The notes beneath the pieces are model-generated. The model saw only the letters and a list, made by a program, of their open reading frames with translations. It was not told the DNA's origin and searched no databases. From Streptomyces sp. R41 (GTDB lineage Bacteria; Actinomycetota; Actinomycetes; Streptomycetales; Streptomycetaceae), in assembly GCF_041053055.1 (NCBI RefSeq), contig NZ_CP163443.1, positions 4,633,001-4,697,000 of the forward strand: a stretch of DNA of 64,000 nt. The letters run 5' to 3'. Both the position numbers and the translations under genes were made by a program. Shown here in pieces: positions 9,225 through 18,266 of this stretch; the first letter of the stretch is position 1; the number at the start of each line of letters is the position of its first letter.

Positions 9225-9752
9225 ATGGCACAGCTCTCCCCTCTCGTCCGCCCGCCCGGCACGGACGCGCCTCCGACCTGCGAGGTGCCGCACTTCGCTC
9301 CCGTACGCGTACGCGGCGGGCGATATCAGCTGCGGCGCCTCGCACGGCACAGGAGGCGGGCCGTGGCCGCGGGGCTCGCGGTCACGGCGGCGGCCCTCGT
9401 GGCGGCGGGCCCCCGTGCCGCCGAGCGGACGCGGGGACATCCGACTGCCGCCTCCGCCACCGCCTCCTCTCCCGTACGCGACCGGCGCGCGGTCGAGACG
9501 GTGACGGCGCCGGTGCGGATCTCCGACGGTGCCACGGTGCGGCTGTTGCGGCCGGGCGACCGGGTCGATGTCGTCGCGGCGGACAGCGACGGCGAGGCCC
9601 GGGTGGTCGCGGCCGGGGCGCGGGTGACCGAGGTGCCGGACGTCGGCGCCACCGAGACCGGGGCGCTGGTCGTCCTCTCCGTCCCGCGGTCGACGGCGGC
9701 GCGGCTGGCCGGCGCGAGCGCCACCGCGCGGCTGGCGGTGACCCTGTGCTGA
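9225..9752 (+). CDS. RcpC/CpaB-like SAF domain protein
   Basis: Product of 175 residues from ATG 9225. A basic stretch (RRLARHRRR) precedes one hydrophobic segment (AVAAGLAVTAAALVAAG), so it is exported or anchored. The extracytoplasmic part (TVTAPVRISDGATVRLLRPGDRVDVVAAD and ALVVLSVPRSTAARLAG) looks like the SAF/RcpC-CpaB fold of pilus assembly proteins. It is upstream of mscL in the same direction, an order I recognise from other Streptomyces. No pilus genes are nearby, so the role is unknown. The ribosome site is weak. Confidence 0.75.
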   Translation: MAQLSPLVRPPGTDAPPTCEVPHFAPVRVRGGRYQLRRLARHRRRAVAAGLAVTAAALVAAGPRAAERTRGHPTAASATASSPVRDRRAVETVTAPVRISDGATVRLLRPGDRVDVVAADSDGEARVVAAGARVTEVPDVGATETGALVVLSVPRSTAARLAGASATARLAVTLC

Positions 9753-9866
9753 GTGACGAATCGGTGTCAAGTCTCCCGTTCGAGCTGTCGAATTGGACAG
9801 GTCAGGCACGCCCTGCCGTAGGTTGCGGAGCTGTTTGTTCCACAACTTGTGCGGAGGGGGCTCTTT

Positions 9867-10337
9867 GTGAGCGAGAAGAAGCAACCCGGTGTCTGGGACG
9901 GCTTCAAGGCCTTTTTGATGCGTGGCAACGTCGTCGATCTGGCCGTCGCGGTGGTCATCGGCGCGGCCTTCACCAACATCGTCAACTCGGTGGTGAAGGG
10001 CGTCATCAACCCGCTGGTGGGTGCGATCGGCACGAAGAACCTCGACAGCTACAGCTCCTGCCTCAAGAGCCCGTGCACCGGCAGCGGGGACAACGCGACG
10101 GGCATCCGCATCATGTGGGGCTCGGTGCTCGGCTCGACGCTCAGCTTCGTGATCACCGCGGCCGTCGTCTACTTCCTGATGGTCCTGCCGATGGCCAAGT
10201 ACCTGGCACGGGTGGAGGCCCGCCGGAAGGCCAAGGAAGGCACGCAGGAAGTCATCGAGGTGACCGAGCTGGAGGTGCTGAAGGAGATCCGCGACGCCCT
10301 GGTGGCACAGCGCGGTTCGGGACACAGCCAGGACTGA
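9867..10337 (+). CDS. mscL: Large-conductance mechanosensitive channel
   Basis: Membrane-tension-gated emergency release channel. The 156-residue product begins with an amphipathic helix (WDGFKAFLMRGNVVDLAVAVVIGAAF), the conserved MscL N-terminus, followed by TM1 and then TM2 (SFVITAAVVYFLMVLPMAKY), and ends in a charged C-terminal helix. The periplasmic loop contains two cysteines (SSCLKSPCTG) that could form a disulfide. GTG 9867 follows GGAGGGGG. Confidence 0.95.
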   Translation: MSEKKQPGVWDGFKAFLMRGNVVDLAVAVVIGAAFTNIVNSVVKGVINPLVGAIGTKNLDSYSSCLKSPCTGSGDNATGIRIMWGSVLGSTLSFVITAAVVYFLMVLPMAKYLARVEARRKAKEGTQEVIEVTELEVLKEIRDALVAQRGSGHSQD

Positions 10338-10449
10338 CGGCGAGGATCCGGGCCTGGGCCGAGAATCTCGCGGGCAGGGCCCGGAACCTCGCGGGCGGGG
10401 CGCAGATCCTCTCTGGCCGGGCTCGGACGCGGATTCCCAAGGGCCGGGC

Positions 10450-10632
10450 TCAGATGTGGTGGGGTGGCTTCTCGTCGAGGAAGCGCTTCAGGTCGGCCGC
10501 GCTGTCGCCGCCGCTGTCGGCCCGCTCGCCCCACCCACGGTCCGTGTCGTCCGAGGACTGCTGGCTCAGCGGGTCGTCGAAGACCAGCGCCGACTTCGGA
10601 TCGCCCGGTTCGGGGGCGGGGGCGGTACTCAT
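10450..10632 (-). CDS. Small conserved hypothetical protein
   Basis: Product of 60 residues starting MSTAPAPEPGDPKSALVF from ATG 10632, acidic and polar with no membrane segment, ending LDEKPPHHI. The body (DDPLSQQSSDDTDRGWGER, DLKRFLDEKP) resembles a short protein found at this place in many Streptomyces genomes. It lies between mscL and the LtrA gene on the opposite strand. No function is known. The weak ribosome site is the main doubt. Confidence 0.65.
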   Translation of the reverse strand: MSTAPAPEPGDPKSALVFDDPLSQQSSDDTDRGWGERADSGGDSAADLKRFLDEKPPHHI

Positions 10633-10817
10633 GCGTCCAGAGTACGCCGAGGGGCTGCCGGCCCACTCCGGCCCGGCCGGGGGCCGCGACGCCCGGGCGG
10701 GCGCGGGACCGCAGGCGGACGGCGGGGCAGGCGGCCCGGATGCCGGGGCAGGCCGTGGAGCGGCCGGTGAACAGCCACGGCAGGAGTTCCCGGGAGTTTT
10801 CTGCTGTGCTTGGCCGT

Positions 10818-12041
10818 ATGACGTCCAGTACCGCATCCGGTCCCACTCCCCCGCCCCGGCCTGCCCCGCGACGGCCGCTGCGCAGACTGACCGCCCGGGA
10901 GCGGGACGAGGCGCACCGGGTCGCGTCGCCGCTGGAGCTCTTCTTCGACCTGTGCTTCGTCGTGGCCATTGCCCAGGCGGGTGTCCAGCTGGTGCACTCC
11001 GTCGCCGGGGGACACGCGGGCGAGGGCATCCTCAACTACGCGATGATCTTCTTCGCGATCTGGTGGGCCTGGATGAACTTCACCTGGTTCGCCTCGGCGT
11101 ACGACAACGACGACGCGCTCTACCGGGTCGTCACGCTGGAGCAGATCGCCGGCGTCCTGGTGCTCGCGGCCGGGGTGTCGCAGGCGTTCGAGAACCACGA
11201 CTTCCTGCTCGTCTGGCTCGGGTACGTGATCATGCGGTTCGGGATGATCGCGCAGTGGCTGCGGGTGGCGCGGTCCACCGAGGGGGCCGAGAGAACCATG
11301 GCGCTGCGGTACGCGGGCGGCGTACTGCTGTGCCAGGCCGGGTGGCTGGGGCTGCTGATCCTGCCGGAGTCCGGCCGCCCCTGGGTGTTCCTGGTCATGG
11401 CGATCGTCGAGCTGTGCGTCCCGGTGTACGCGGAGAAGGACTTCACCACGTCCTGGCATCCGCATCACATCTCCGAGCGGTACGGCCTGTTCACCATCAT
11501 CGTGCTGGGCGAGACGATCGCCGCGGCCACGGTCGCCGTGAAGTCGGGCGTGGACGAGCAAGACGCCCTCGGCGAGCTGCTGCCGATCGCCGCGGGCGGA
11601 CTGTTGATCGTCTTCTCCGCGTGGTGGATCTACTTCGTGGTGCCGATCCACGGGCATCTGCGGTCGAACAGTCAGGCGTTCCTGTGGGGGTACGGGCACT
11701 ACCTGATCTTCGCGTCGGCGGCCGCGATCGGTGCGGGCCTGGAGGTCGCGGTCGAGCAGGCGGTCGGCAAGGCGCACATCTCGACGCTCGCGGCGTCCGC
11801 CGCGGTGACGCTGCCGACGGCGCTGTACCTGCTCACGGTGTGGGTGCTGCATTCCCGCCACTTCAAGGTGGGCATCGCGCAGCAGATCGTCCTGCCGACC
11901 GCCGCGCTGCTGGTCATCCTGTGCACGTTCCTGGGCGACTGGGCGGTGCTCGCGGCGGGCATCGTCTCGGCGCTGGCCGTGGCGGTCGGGGTGGCGTTGA
12001 CGGCGGGGATGGTCGTGCGGGAAAGGGCGAGGACCGTTTAA
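10818..12041 (+). CDS. Low temperature requirement protein A (LtrA) family membrane protein
   Basis: 407-residue polytopic protein of the LtrA family (function unproved). The family hallmark ASPLELFFDLCFVVAIAQAG is near residues 36-55, followed by about ten further hydrophobic segments and the conserved RYGLFTIIVLGETIAA motif mid-protein. ATG 10818 gives the usual length. The region after the stop has short repeats rather than a clear hairpin. Confidence 0.9.
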   Translation: MTSSTASGPTPPPRPAPRRPLRRLTARERDEAHRVASPLELFFDLCFVVAIAQAGVQLVHSVAGGHAGEGILNYAMIFFAIWWAWMNFTWFASAYDNDDALYRVVTLEQIAGVLVLAAGVSQAFENHDFLLVWLGYVIMRFGMIAQWLRVARSTEGAERTMALRYAGGVLLCQAGWLGLLILPESGRPWVFLVMAIVELCVPVYAEKDFTTSWHPHHISERYGLFTIIVLGETIAAATVAVKSGVDEQDALGELLPIAAGGLLIVFSAWWIYFVVPIHGHLRSNSQAFLWGYGHYLIFASAAAIGAGLEVAVEQAVGKAHISTLAASAAVTLPTALYLLTVWVLHSRHFKVGIAQQIVLPTAALLVILCTFLGDWAVLAAGIVSALAVAVGVALTAGMVVRERARTV

Positions 12042-12092
12042 GAGGCGAGGACCGCTTGAGGGAGGACCGCTTAAGAGGCGAGGACCGTTCAA
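12026..12092. repeat. Short imperfect tandem repeat after the LtrA gene
   Basis: GGCGAGGACCGYTT-type units of 14-18 bases occur four times, overlapping the end of the LtrA gene. The rest of the 220-bp gap to the next gene is repetitive GC-rich sequence with no reading frame I can support. Confidence 0.5.
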
Positions 12093-12261
12093 GCAGGGAG
12101 AGCCGCGCTCCTCCGGAGCTGTGTGGCCACTGAGCCGTGCGGCCCGTGTGCCCGCCGGGCCGTGGAGCCCATGTGCCCCCGCGGAGCCCTGCGGCCCGTG
12201 CATCCTCGAGCCGCGAAGCCCATGCCTGCACTGAGCCGTGCGGCCGGGGAACACTGGCGGT

Positions 12262-13290
12262 ATGACAGTTGACGCTCTGACAGATGTGGCGGGCCTGCGG
12301 GTGGGGCACGCGACGCGCACGGGGGACGGTTGGCTCACCGGCACCACGGTGGTGCTCGCCCCTGTGGGCGGTGCGATCGCCGCCGTGGACGTACGCGGCG
12401 GCGGCCCCGGCACCAAGGAGACGGACGCGCTGGATCCGCGCAACCTCGTGCAGAAGGTCGAGGCGGTCGTGCTGACCGGCGGCAGCGCGTACGGGTTGGA
12501 CTCCGCGTCGGGCGTGATGGCCTGGCTGGAGGAGCGGGGGCGCGGGGTGCGGGTGGGCCCCGACCCGGCGCATGTCGTGCCGGTCGTGCCCGCCGCCTGT
12601 GTCTTCGATCTGGGCCGCGGCGGCGACTTCCGGGCCAGGCCGGACGCGTCCACGGGGCGGGCCGCGGTCGAGGCGGCCGACGCGAGCGAGCCGGGTGCGC
12701 CGGTGCCCGAGGGGTGCGTGGGCGCCGGCACGGGGGCGGCGGTCGGGCGGCTCAAGGGCGGGGTCGGGACGGCGAGCGCCGTGCTCGAGTCCGGGATCAC
12801 GGTGGCGGCGCTGGTGGTGGCCAACGCGGCGGGTTCGGCGATGGAACCGGAAACGGGGGCACTGTACGGGGAGTTGCTGTGGGGGCGCACGACGCTCCCG
12901 TCGGTCGAGGTGCACGAGGCGGCCCGGCAGCGGCTTGCCGAGGCGGCCGCGAGGAACGCCCCTCCCCCGCTGAACACCACGCTCGCGGTTGTCGCCACCG
13001 ACGCCGATCTGACACGCGCGCAGGCGCAGAAGCTTGCGGGTACGGCGCACGACGGGATCGCGCGCGCCGTACGGCCGGTGCATCTCCTGAACGACGGGGA
13101 CACGGTGTTCACACTGGCCACGGCCGCCCGACCACTCGCCGCAGACAACCCCCTCGCGCTCAACGAGGTCCTCGCGGCGGGCGCGGACCTGGTGACACGC
13201 GCGATCGTCCGGGCAGTGCGCGCGGCCAAGTCGGTGGACGGGCAGGGCGGGATGTGGCTGTCGTACGGGGAGCTCTACGGGGACGTCTAG
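12262..13290 (+). CDS. P1/S58 (DmpA/NylC-like) family N-terminal nucleophile hydrolase
   Basis: Self-processing amidase or peptidase. The 342-residue product starts MTVDALTDVAGLRVGHAT, the start typical of the DmpA/NylC superfamily. It carries GGGPGTKETDAL, LTGGSAYGLDSASGVM and GGVGTAS motifs. The cleavage site is predicted at PPLNTTLAVVATD, Asn238/Thr239, where the nylon-oligomer hydrolase NylC is cut between Asn and Thr; classical DmpA uses Gly/Ser. The nucleophile would therefore be Thr239. The substrate is unknown. The following gap has a G13 run. Confidence 0.85.
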   Translation: MTVDALTDVAGLRVGHATRTGDGWLTGTTVVLAPVGGAIAAVDVRGGGPGTKETDALDPRNLVQKVEAVVLTGGSAYGLDSASGVMAWLEERGRGVRVGPDPAHVVPVVPAACVFDLGRGGDFRARPDASTGRAAVEAADASEPGAPVPEGCVGAGTGAAVGRLKGGVGTASAVLESGITVAALVVANAAGSAMEPETGALYGELLWGRTTLPSVEVHEAARQRLAEAAARNAPPPLNTTLAVVATDADLTRAQAQKLAGTAHDGIARAVRPVHLLNDGDTVFTLATAARPLAADNPLALNEVLAAGADLVTRAIVRAVRAAKSVDGQGGMWLSYGELYGDV

Positions 13291-13331
13291 ACGGGGCCGG
13301 GGCCGGGGCCGGGGGGAGAGAGAGAGGGGTC

Positions 13332-13344
13332 GGGGGGGGGGGGG
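13332..13344 (+). repeat. G13 homopolymer tract
   Basis: Thirteen consecutive G residues, preceded by a GGGGCC/GGGGAGAG-rich stretch from 13292. It lies between the S58 hydrolase and the L,D-transpeptidase genes. It can form a G-quadruplex and is prone to slippage or assembly error. Confidence 0.9.
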
Positions 13345-13486
13345 AGGCCCCCCGAAAGGGCGATTGTCCCGGTTCTGTCACGTGATGGCGTGCGGAGCAG
13401 GCCGAGGGGAACCCATCCCGCTTCGGCTCGCTCTTTCTCCACGCACTGGAGCGGATCACGCACATCACGAGAACTGGGAGCAGCCC

Positions 13487-14707
13487 GTGACAACGCCGGA
13501 CATGACAGCGCGGCGCGCACTGGGGGCCTGTGCCGCCCTGATGGTCGGCGCCCTCACCCTCACCGCCTGCGGCGGCAACGCCAACGCCGACAGCAAGAGC
13601 GGCAAGGACGGCAAGAACGCGACCAAGACGTCCACCGCGAAGATCGTCATCTCGGCCAAGGACGGTTCGACGGGCGCGTCCATCAACGCGACCGGGGTGA
13701 AGGTCAGCGACGGCAGGCTGACCGACCTGAAGATGACGGTGTCCGGGACCGGGACGGCCGTACCCGGGGCGATATCCGCGAACGGCAGCTCCTGGAAGCC
13801 GAAGGAGCAGCTGGAGCGGGGGACGAAGTATCAGATCTCGGTGACCGCGAAGGACGCGAATGGGCGGACCTCCGCCGCCAACTCCATCTTCACGACGGTC
13901 TCTTCGAGCAACAGTTTCATCGGTACGTACACGCCCGACAACGGCGCCACGGTCGGCGTCGGCATGCCGGTGTCCTTCAACTTCGACAAGGCGATCAGCG
14001 ACAAGAAGGCCGTGCAGTCGCACATCACGGTCAGTTCCAGCAGCGGACAGCAGGTGGTGGGGCACTGGTTCGGGGCGGATCGGCTCGACTTCCGGCCCGA
14101 GGAGTACTGGAAGGCCGGATCCAAGGTCACGATGAAGATCGACCTGGACGGGGTCGAGGGCGCGAACGGCGTCTTCGGCGTACAGAAGAAGACGGTCACC
14201 TTCACCATCGGGCGCTCCCAGGTCTCCACGGTCGATGTGAACACGCAGACCATGACGGTGGTGCGGGACGGCAAGACGCTCAAGACGGTTCCGATCTCGG
14301 CGGGCAGCCCGCAGCACACCACGTACAACGGGCAGATGGTGATCTCGGAGAAGTTCGTCCAGACGCGGATGAACGGTTCGACGGTCGGTTACGGCGGGGA
14401 GTACGACATCCCGGACGTGCCGCACGCGATGCGGCTGACGTCGTCGGGGACGTTCATCCACGGCAACTACTGGTACAACAAGGGCAATCCGCCCTTCGGT
14501 CGACAGGGAACCAGCCACGGCTGTGTGGGCCTTGCCGATGCGCAGGGCGCGCAGGGGGACACGACCGCCAAGTGGTTCTACGACAATTCCCTCATCGGGG
14601 ACGTCGTGACGGTGAAGAACTCGCCCGACAAGACGGTCTCGCCGGACAACGGGCTCAACGGCTGGAACATGTCGTGGAGCGCGTGGACCGCCGGAAGTGC
14701 CGTCTGA
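13487..14707 (+). CDS. L,D-transpeptidase (YkuD) lipoprotein with Ig-like domains
   Basis: Cell-wall cross-linking enzyme forming 3-3 peptide bridges. The 406-residue product has a lipoprotein signal (ALMVGALTLTAC, lipobox cysteine near residue 27), then a Lys/Thr-rich linker, two Ig-like domains as in mycobacterial Ldt enzymes, and a C-terminal YkuD domain. Catalytic motif HGNYW and SHGCVGL are present, with Cys346 as the nucleophile. GTG 13487 has GGGAG six bases upstream. A strong terminator follows. Confidence 0.93.
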   Translation: MTTPDMTARRALGACAALMVGALTLTACGGNANADSKSGKDGKNATKTSTAKIVISAKDGSTGASINATGVKVSDGRLTDLKMTVSGTGTAVPGAISANGSSWKPKEQLERGTKYQISVTAKDANGRTSAANSIFTTVSSSNSFIGTYTPDNGATVGVGMPVSFNFDKAISDKKAVQSHITVSSSSGQQVVGHWFGADRLDFRPEEYWKAGSKVTMKIDLDGVEGANGVFGVQKKTVTFTIGRSQVSTVDVNTQTMTVVRDGKTLKTVPISAGSPQHTTYNGQMVISEKFVQTRMNGSTVGYGGEYDIPDVPHAMRLTSSGTFIHGNYWYNKGNPPFGRQGTSHGCVGLADAQGAQGDTTAKWFYDNSLIGDVVTVKNSPDKTVSPDNGLNGWNMSWSAWTAGSAV

Positions 14708-14725
14708 CGAGGGCTTTTTGACGCC

Positions 14726-14768
14726 CGGGCGGGCCGCGTGGGAACTTGCCGCGCGGCCCGCCCGTTTT
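14726..14768 (+). terminator. Rho-independent terminator after L,D-transpeptidase gene
   Basis: CGGGCGGGCCGCG pairs perfectly with CGCGGCCCGCCCG (13 bp) around a 13-base loop and is followed by TTTT. It ends the L,D-transpeptidase transcript. Confidence 0.85.
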
Positions 14769-14864
14769 CCGTCCGTACGTTTTCTCGGTTCGCGGACATG
14801 ATGTCCGACCGAGGGGCTACGGTATGCACCCACAAGGTGACATGCAGCAACGCCGGGAGAAACC

Positions 14865-15614
14865 TTGAGCGTTCCGTACGAGACAGCAGCGTACGAACCA
14901 CCCGAGTCGCCCGAGTCTCCGGAGGAGCATCTCGCGCGACTCCTCGGTCGCGCCCTGAACTCCTTCGAGCTGCCCGACGAGACGATAAGGCGGCTCGACT
15001 GCGCGCTGGCGCACGACAGTTCGCTGCACTCCGCGCACCACAGCGCGGGGCTGCACCGGGAGACGTACCGGCACACCTGGCTGCTCGCCGACGGCTCGGC
15101 GGTCACGCTGTGGGAGCTCGTGCACAACACGGCGCCGGGCAGCGAACCGCAGCATGAGGTGTACGTCGACGAGGAGGAGCTGCGCGCCGCCACGGCCCGG
15201 CTCCCGCTGCCGCCGGACGCCCCGGACTTCGAACTGCCCGTGCTGGTGCAGCTGTCGCCGATCCCCGAGCCGCGTCACGCGTACGTGCCCGACGACTCGG
15301 CCGACCACGCGCGCCGGCTGCTGCGGCGGGCGGAGAACCCGGACCGGCCGGGGGCCGACATCACGTCGCTCCTGCTGCGCGAGGCGTCCGCGCATCAGAT
15401 CACCCAGGCCTTCGGGCGCCCGTGCCGCGCCGGCCAGGCAGGGCTGTGCTTCTCGCTCTACGAGCACGCGTTCCTGCTGCGCGACGGGCGGGAGATGTCC
15501 CTGTGGGAGGTCGAGCACACGGCGACGCCGGACCGACGCCACATGTGCGAGGTGTACGCGACAGAGGACGCGGCGCGGGACGCGATGGAACGGCGCGCGG
15601 CACGGCTCGGCTGA
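14865..15614 (+). CDS. DUF6227 family protein
   Basis: 249-residue cytoplasmic protein of unknown role, conserved in Streptomyces. TTG 14865 follows GGGAGAAACC. Two halves look duplicated: HTWLLADGSAVTLWELVHNT with a following EVYVDEEELRAA (near residue 70), and HAFLLRDGREMSLWEVEHTA with EVYATEDAARDA (near residue 200). Each is followed by a short helix, giving a two-module protein. There are no membrane segments or catalytic motifs that I recognise. Confidence 0.8.
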   Translation: MSVPYETAAYEPPESPESPEEHLARLLGRALNSFELPDETIRRLDCALAHDSSLHSAHHSAGLHRETYRHTWLLADGSAVTLWELVHNTAPGSEPQHEVYVDEEELRAATARLPLPPDAPDFELPVLVQLSPIPEPRHAYVPDDSADHARRLLRRAENPDRPGADITSLLLREASAHQITQAFGRPCRAGQAGLCFSLYEHAFLLRDGREMSLWEVEHTATPDRRHMCEVYATEDAARDAMERRAARLG

Positions 15615-15745
15615 CACCGCCGCCCGCCCCCACGCATCGCGGCGAGCCCCACGCACCGCCGCCCGCCCTACGCGTCGCGGCGAGCCCACGCACCGCCGCC
15701 CGCCCCACACATCGCGGCGAGCCCCACACATCGCGGCGAGTCCCG
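15615..15745. repeat. 37-39 bp tandem repeat, three copies plus a partial one
   Basis: Units starting CACCGCCGCCCGCCC begin at 15615, 15654 and 15691, and each includes ATCGCGGCGAGCCC or a variant. The repeat starts at the stop codon of the DUF6227 gene and fills most of the gap before the next gene. Confidence 0.7.
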
Positions 15746-15794
15746 CGCCCCGCATGTCGCCCACGCAGCGCCCGGCGCCGCACGGCAGCGCCCG

Positions 15795-16052
15795 CTACGG
15801 GCGGCGGCTGTCGCTGAACCGGCGTACCAGGCCCACGAAGGCGGCGTGCTCCTCCGGGGTGAGTTCCACGGACTCCGTGACGGGGCCGGACCGGCGCTGG
15901 TCGGGCATGGCCCGGAGCGTGTGGTGGTGGCGTACGGCAGCCTCCATGCGCTTCCGACGCCGGAGGCGTCCCAGGCCGACGAGGCAGATGGCGGTCACCA
16001 GGGCGAGGACAGGCAGGCCCACCAACTGGAACATCGACACGTGCTCAGGCAT
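15795..16052 (-). CDS. Small single-pass membrane protein, hypothetical
   Basis: 85 residues from ATG 16052: a short N-terminus, one hydrophobic segment (FQLVGLPVLALVTAICLVGL), a basic patch (GRLRRRKRM) giving a cytoplasmic C-terminus, and a polar helix with ESVELTPEEHAAFVGLV. An internal ATG (MFQLVG) would remove six residues. Downstream of fruA on the same strand but separated by a terminator, so it is probably independent. Function unknown. Confidence 0.6.
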   Translation of the reverse strand: MPEHVSMFQLVGLPVLALVTAICLVGLGRLRRRKRMEAAVRHHHTLRAMPDQRRSGPVTESVELTPEEHAAFVGLVRRFSDSRRP

Positions 16053-16068
16053 GCGCCCCAGTAGACAC

Positions 16069-16098
16069 CACGGTCCGGGACTTTGGTCCCGGACCGTG
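16069..16098 (-). terminator. Terminator after fruA
   Basis: CACGGTCCGGGAC-TTTG-GTCCCGGACCGTG is a perfect 13-bp stem with a four-base loop, located 63 bp beyond the fruA stop on the minus strand. Confidence 0.75.
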
Positions 16099-16160
16099 AT
16101 GCATCTCGCAGATGCGGTGAACACCTCACAGATGCCCTAAAGGGGCAGGCGGTTGGCCGT

Positions 16161-18266
16161 TCAGGCCGCGACCGGCTCCTTCGAGTTGGCCTTGGCCGAT
16201 ATCCCCGCGTCCGCGACCTCCGTGGCGGCACCCACAGGGGCCTGCTTCCGCATGCCCTTGAGGACGACCACCAAGGCGGTGGTGACACAGACACCGGCCG
16301 CGATGGCGATCAGGTAGAGGAACGGGTTGCCGATCAGCGGGACCACGAAGATGCCGCCGTGCGGGGCGCGCAGCGTGGCGCCGAAGGCCATCGACAGGGC
16401 ACCGGTGACCGCGCCGCCCACCATGGCGGAGGGGATGACGCGGAGCGGGTCGGCGGCCGCGAACGGGATCGCGCCCTCCGAGATGAAGGAGGCGCCCAGG
16501 ACCCACGCCGCCTTGCCGTTCTCGCGCTCGGTCTGGGTGAAGAGCTTGCCGCGCACGGTCGTCGCCAGCGCCATGGCGAGCGGCGGGACCATACCGGCCG
16601 CCATCACCGCGGCCATGATCTTCATGGCCGAGTCGCTGGGGCTCGCGACCGCGATACCGGCGGTGGCGAAGGTGTACGCGACCTTGTTGACCGGGCCGCC
16701 GAGGTCGAAGCACATCATCAGGCCGAGCAGCATGCCGAGCAGGACGGCGTTGGTGCCGGTGAGGCCGTTCAGCCAGTCGGTCATGCCCTTCTGGGCGGAG
16801 GCGATGGGCTTGCCGATCACCACGAACATCAGGAACCCGACGATCGCGGCGGAGATCAGTGGGATCACCACCACCGGCATGATGCCGCGCAACGCCGCCG
16901 GGATCTTGACCTTCTGGATCCCGATCACCACACCACCGGCGATGAGACCGGCGGCCAGACCACCGAGGAAGCCCGCGTTGATGGTGAGGGAGATCGCGCC
17001 GCCGACGAAGCCGGGCACGAGGCCTGGCCGGTCCGCCATGCCGTACGCGATGTAGCCGGCCAGGACCGGGACGAGGAAGCCGAAGGAGACGACGCCGATC
17101 TGGAAGAACAGCGCGCCCCAGCTGTCCGCCTGGGTCCACAGGAAGTGGTCCATGACCGACGGCGCCTTGTTGATCTTGTAGCCGCCGATCGCGAAGCCGA
17201 GGGCGATCAGCAGACCGCCCGCCGCGACGAACGGGACCATGTAACTCACGCCGGACATCAGCCACTTGCGGAGCTTGGTGCCGTAGCCCTCGCCGGACTC
17301 ACCGGCGCGCTCCACGGGTGTGCCGGGGGCGGAGCCCGCGGTCACCTCGCCGCGTGCGGCCTTGCCCCGCACTTCGGAGATCAGTTCGGCGGGCTTGTTG
17401 ATGCCCGCCTTCACACCGACGTCGACCGTCGGCTTGCCGGCGAAGCGGTCCTTGTCCCGTACGGGCACGTCGTGCGCGAAGATCACGCCGTCCGCGGCGG
17501 CGATGACCGCCGGGTCGAGCCGGGTGAAACCGGCCGAGCCCTGCGTCTCGACGGCGACCTCGACGCCCGCCTCGCGGCCCGCGTTCTCCAGCGACTCGGC
17601 CGCCATGTAGGTGTGCGCGATACCGGTGGGGCAGGAGGTGACGGCGACGATACGGAACGGCTGCGCGCCCTCCGCGTCGGTGGCACCCGGCACCGGGGCG
17701 ATTCCGTCATCGACGGTCGCGCCCGGCACCGGGGCCTTGCCGTCCGTGACGGTGCCGGCGGAGGCCGCCGCATTCGACACCGTCGCGGAGTCCTGGGAGG
17801 CGGCCGGGGTCTCGGCCGCCGGGGGCTCCTCCCCGCGGATGAGCGCTGCCGCGGCCGCCGCGTCGTCCACGGCCCGCAGCGCGGAGGTGAACTCGGCGTT
17901 CATCAGCTGACGGGCGAGGGACGACAGGATCGTGAGGTGGGCGTCGTCCGCGCCGGCCGGGGCGGCGATCAGGAAGATCAGGTCGGCGGGCCCGTCCGGC
18001 GCGCCGAAGTCGATCCCGGCCGCACTGCGTCCGAAGGCGAGCGTCGGCTCGGTGACGTGTTCGCTCCGGCAGTGCGGGATACCGATGCCGCCGTCCAGGC
18101 CGGTCGGCATCTGCGCCTCGCGGGCGGCCACGTCGGCGAGGAAGCCGTCGAGGTCGGTGACCCGACCCTGGGCGACCATGCGCTCGGCGAGGGCGCGCGC
18201 CGCCGCTTCCTTCGTATCGGCGGACAGGTCGAGGTCGACCAGGTCCGCGGTGATCATCTCGCTCAT
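16161..18266 (-). CDS. fruA: PTS fructose transporter subunit IIABC
   Basis: Imports fructose and phosphorylates it to fructose-1-phosphate. The 701-residue protein has domains in the order EIIA (residues 1-146, phosphohistidine His65 in GIGIPHCRSEH), an acidic Ala/Pro linker with a duplicated APVPGAT unit (about 147-200), EIIB (phosphocysteine Cys212 in TSCPTGIAHTY) and EIIC (from about 350, eight to ten membrane segments with GPVNK and PHGGIF motifs). ATG 18266 follows AAGGAGC. It is the last gene of the fructose operon, but is separated from fruK by an unusual 520-bp repetitive gap. Confidence 0.95.
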   Translation of the reverse strand: MSEMITADLVDLDLSADTKEAAARALAERMVAQGRVTDLDGFLADVAAREAQMPTGLDGGIGIPHCRSEHVTEPTLAFGRSAAGIDFGAPDGPADLIFLIAAPAGADDAHLTILSSLARQLMNAEFTSALRAVDDAAAAAALIRGEEPPAAETPAASQDSATVSNAAASAGTVTDGKAPVPGATVDDGIAPVPGATDAEGAQPFRIVAVTSCPTGIAHTYMAAESLENAGREAGVEVAVETQGSAGFTRLDPAVIAAADGVIFAHDVPVRDKDRFAGKPTVDVGVKAGINKPAELISEVRGKAARGEVTAGSAPGTPVERAGESGEGYGTKLRKWLMSGVSYMVPFVAAGGLLIALGFAIGGYKINKAPSVMDHFLWTQADSWGALFFQIGVVSFGFLVPVLAGYIAYGMADRPGLVPGFVGGAISLTINAGFLGGLAAGLIAGGVVIGIQKVKIPAALRGIMPVVVIPLISAAIVGFLMFVVIGKPIASAQKGMTDWLNGLTGTNAVLLGMLLGLMMCFDLGGPVNKVAYTFATAGIAVASPSDSAMKIMAAVMAAGMVPPLAMALATTVRGKLFTQTERENGKAAWVLGASFISEGAIPFAAADPLRVIPSAMVGGAVTGALSMAFGATLRAPHGGIFVVPLIGNPFLYLIAIAAGVCVTTALVVVLKGMRKQAPVGAATEVADAGISAKANSKEPVAA

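Noticed and set aside
15615..15745. Tandem repeats considered as a CRISPR array
   Set aside because: The units are contiguous 37-39 bp copies with no unique spacers, and no cas genes are present in the window.
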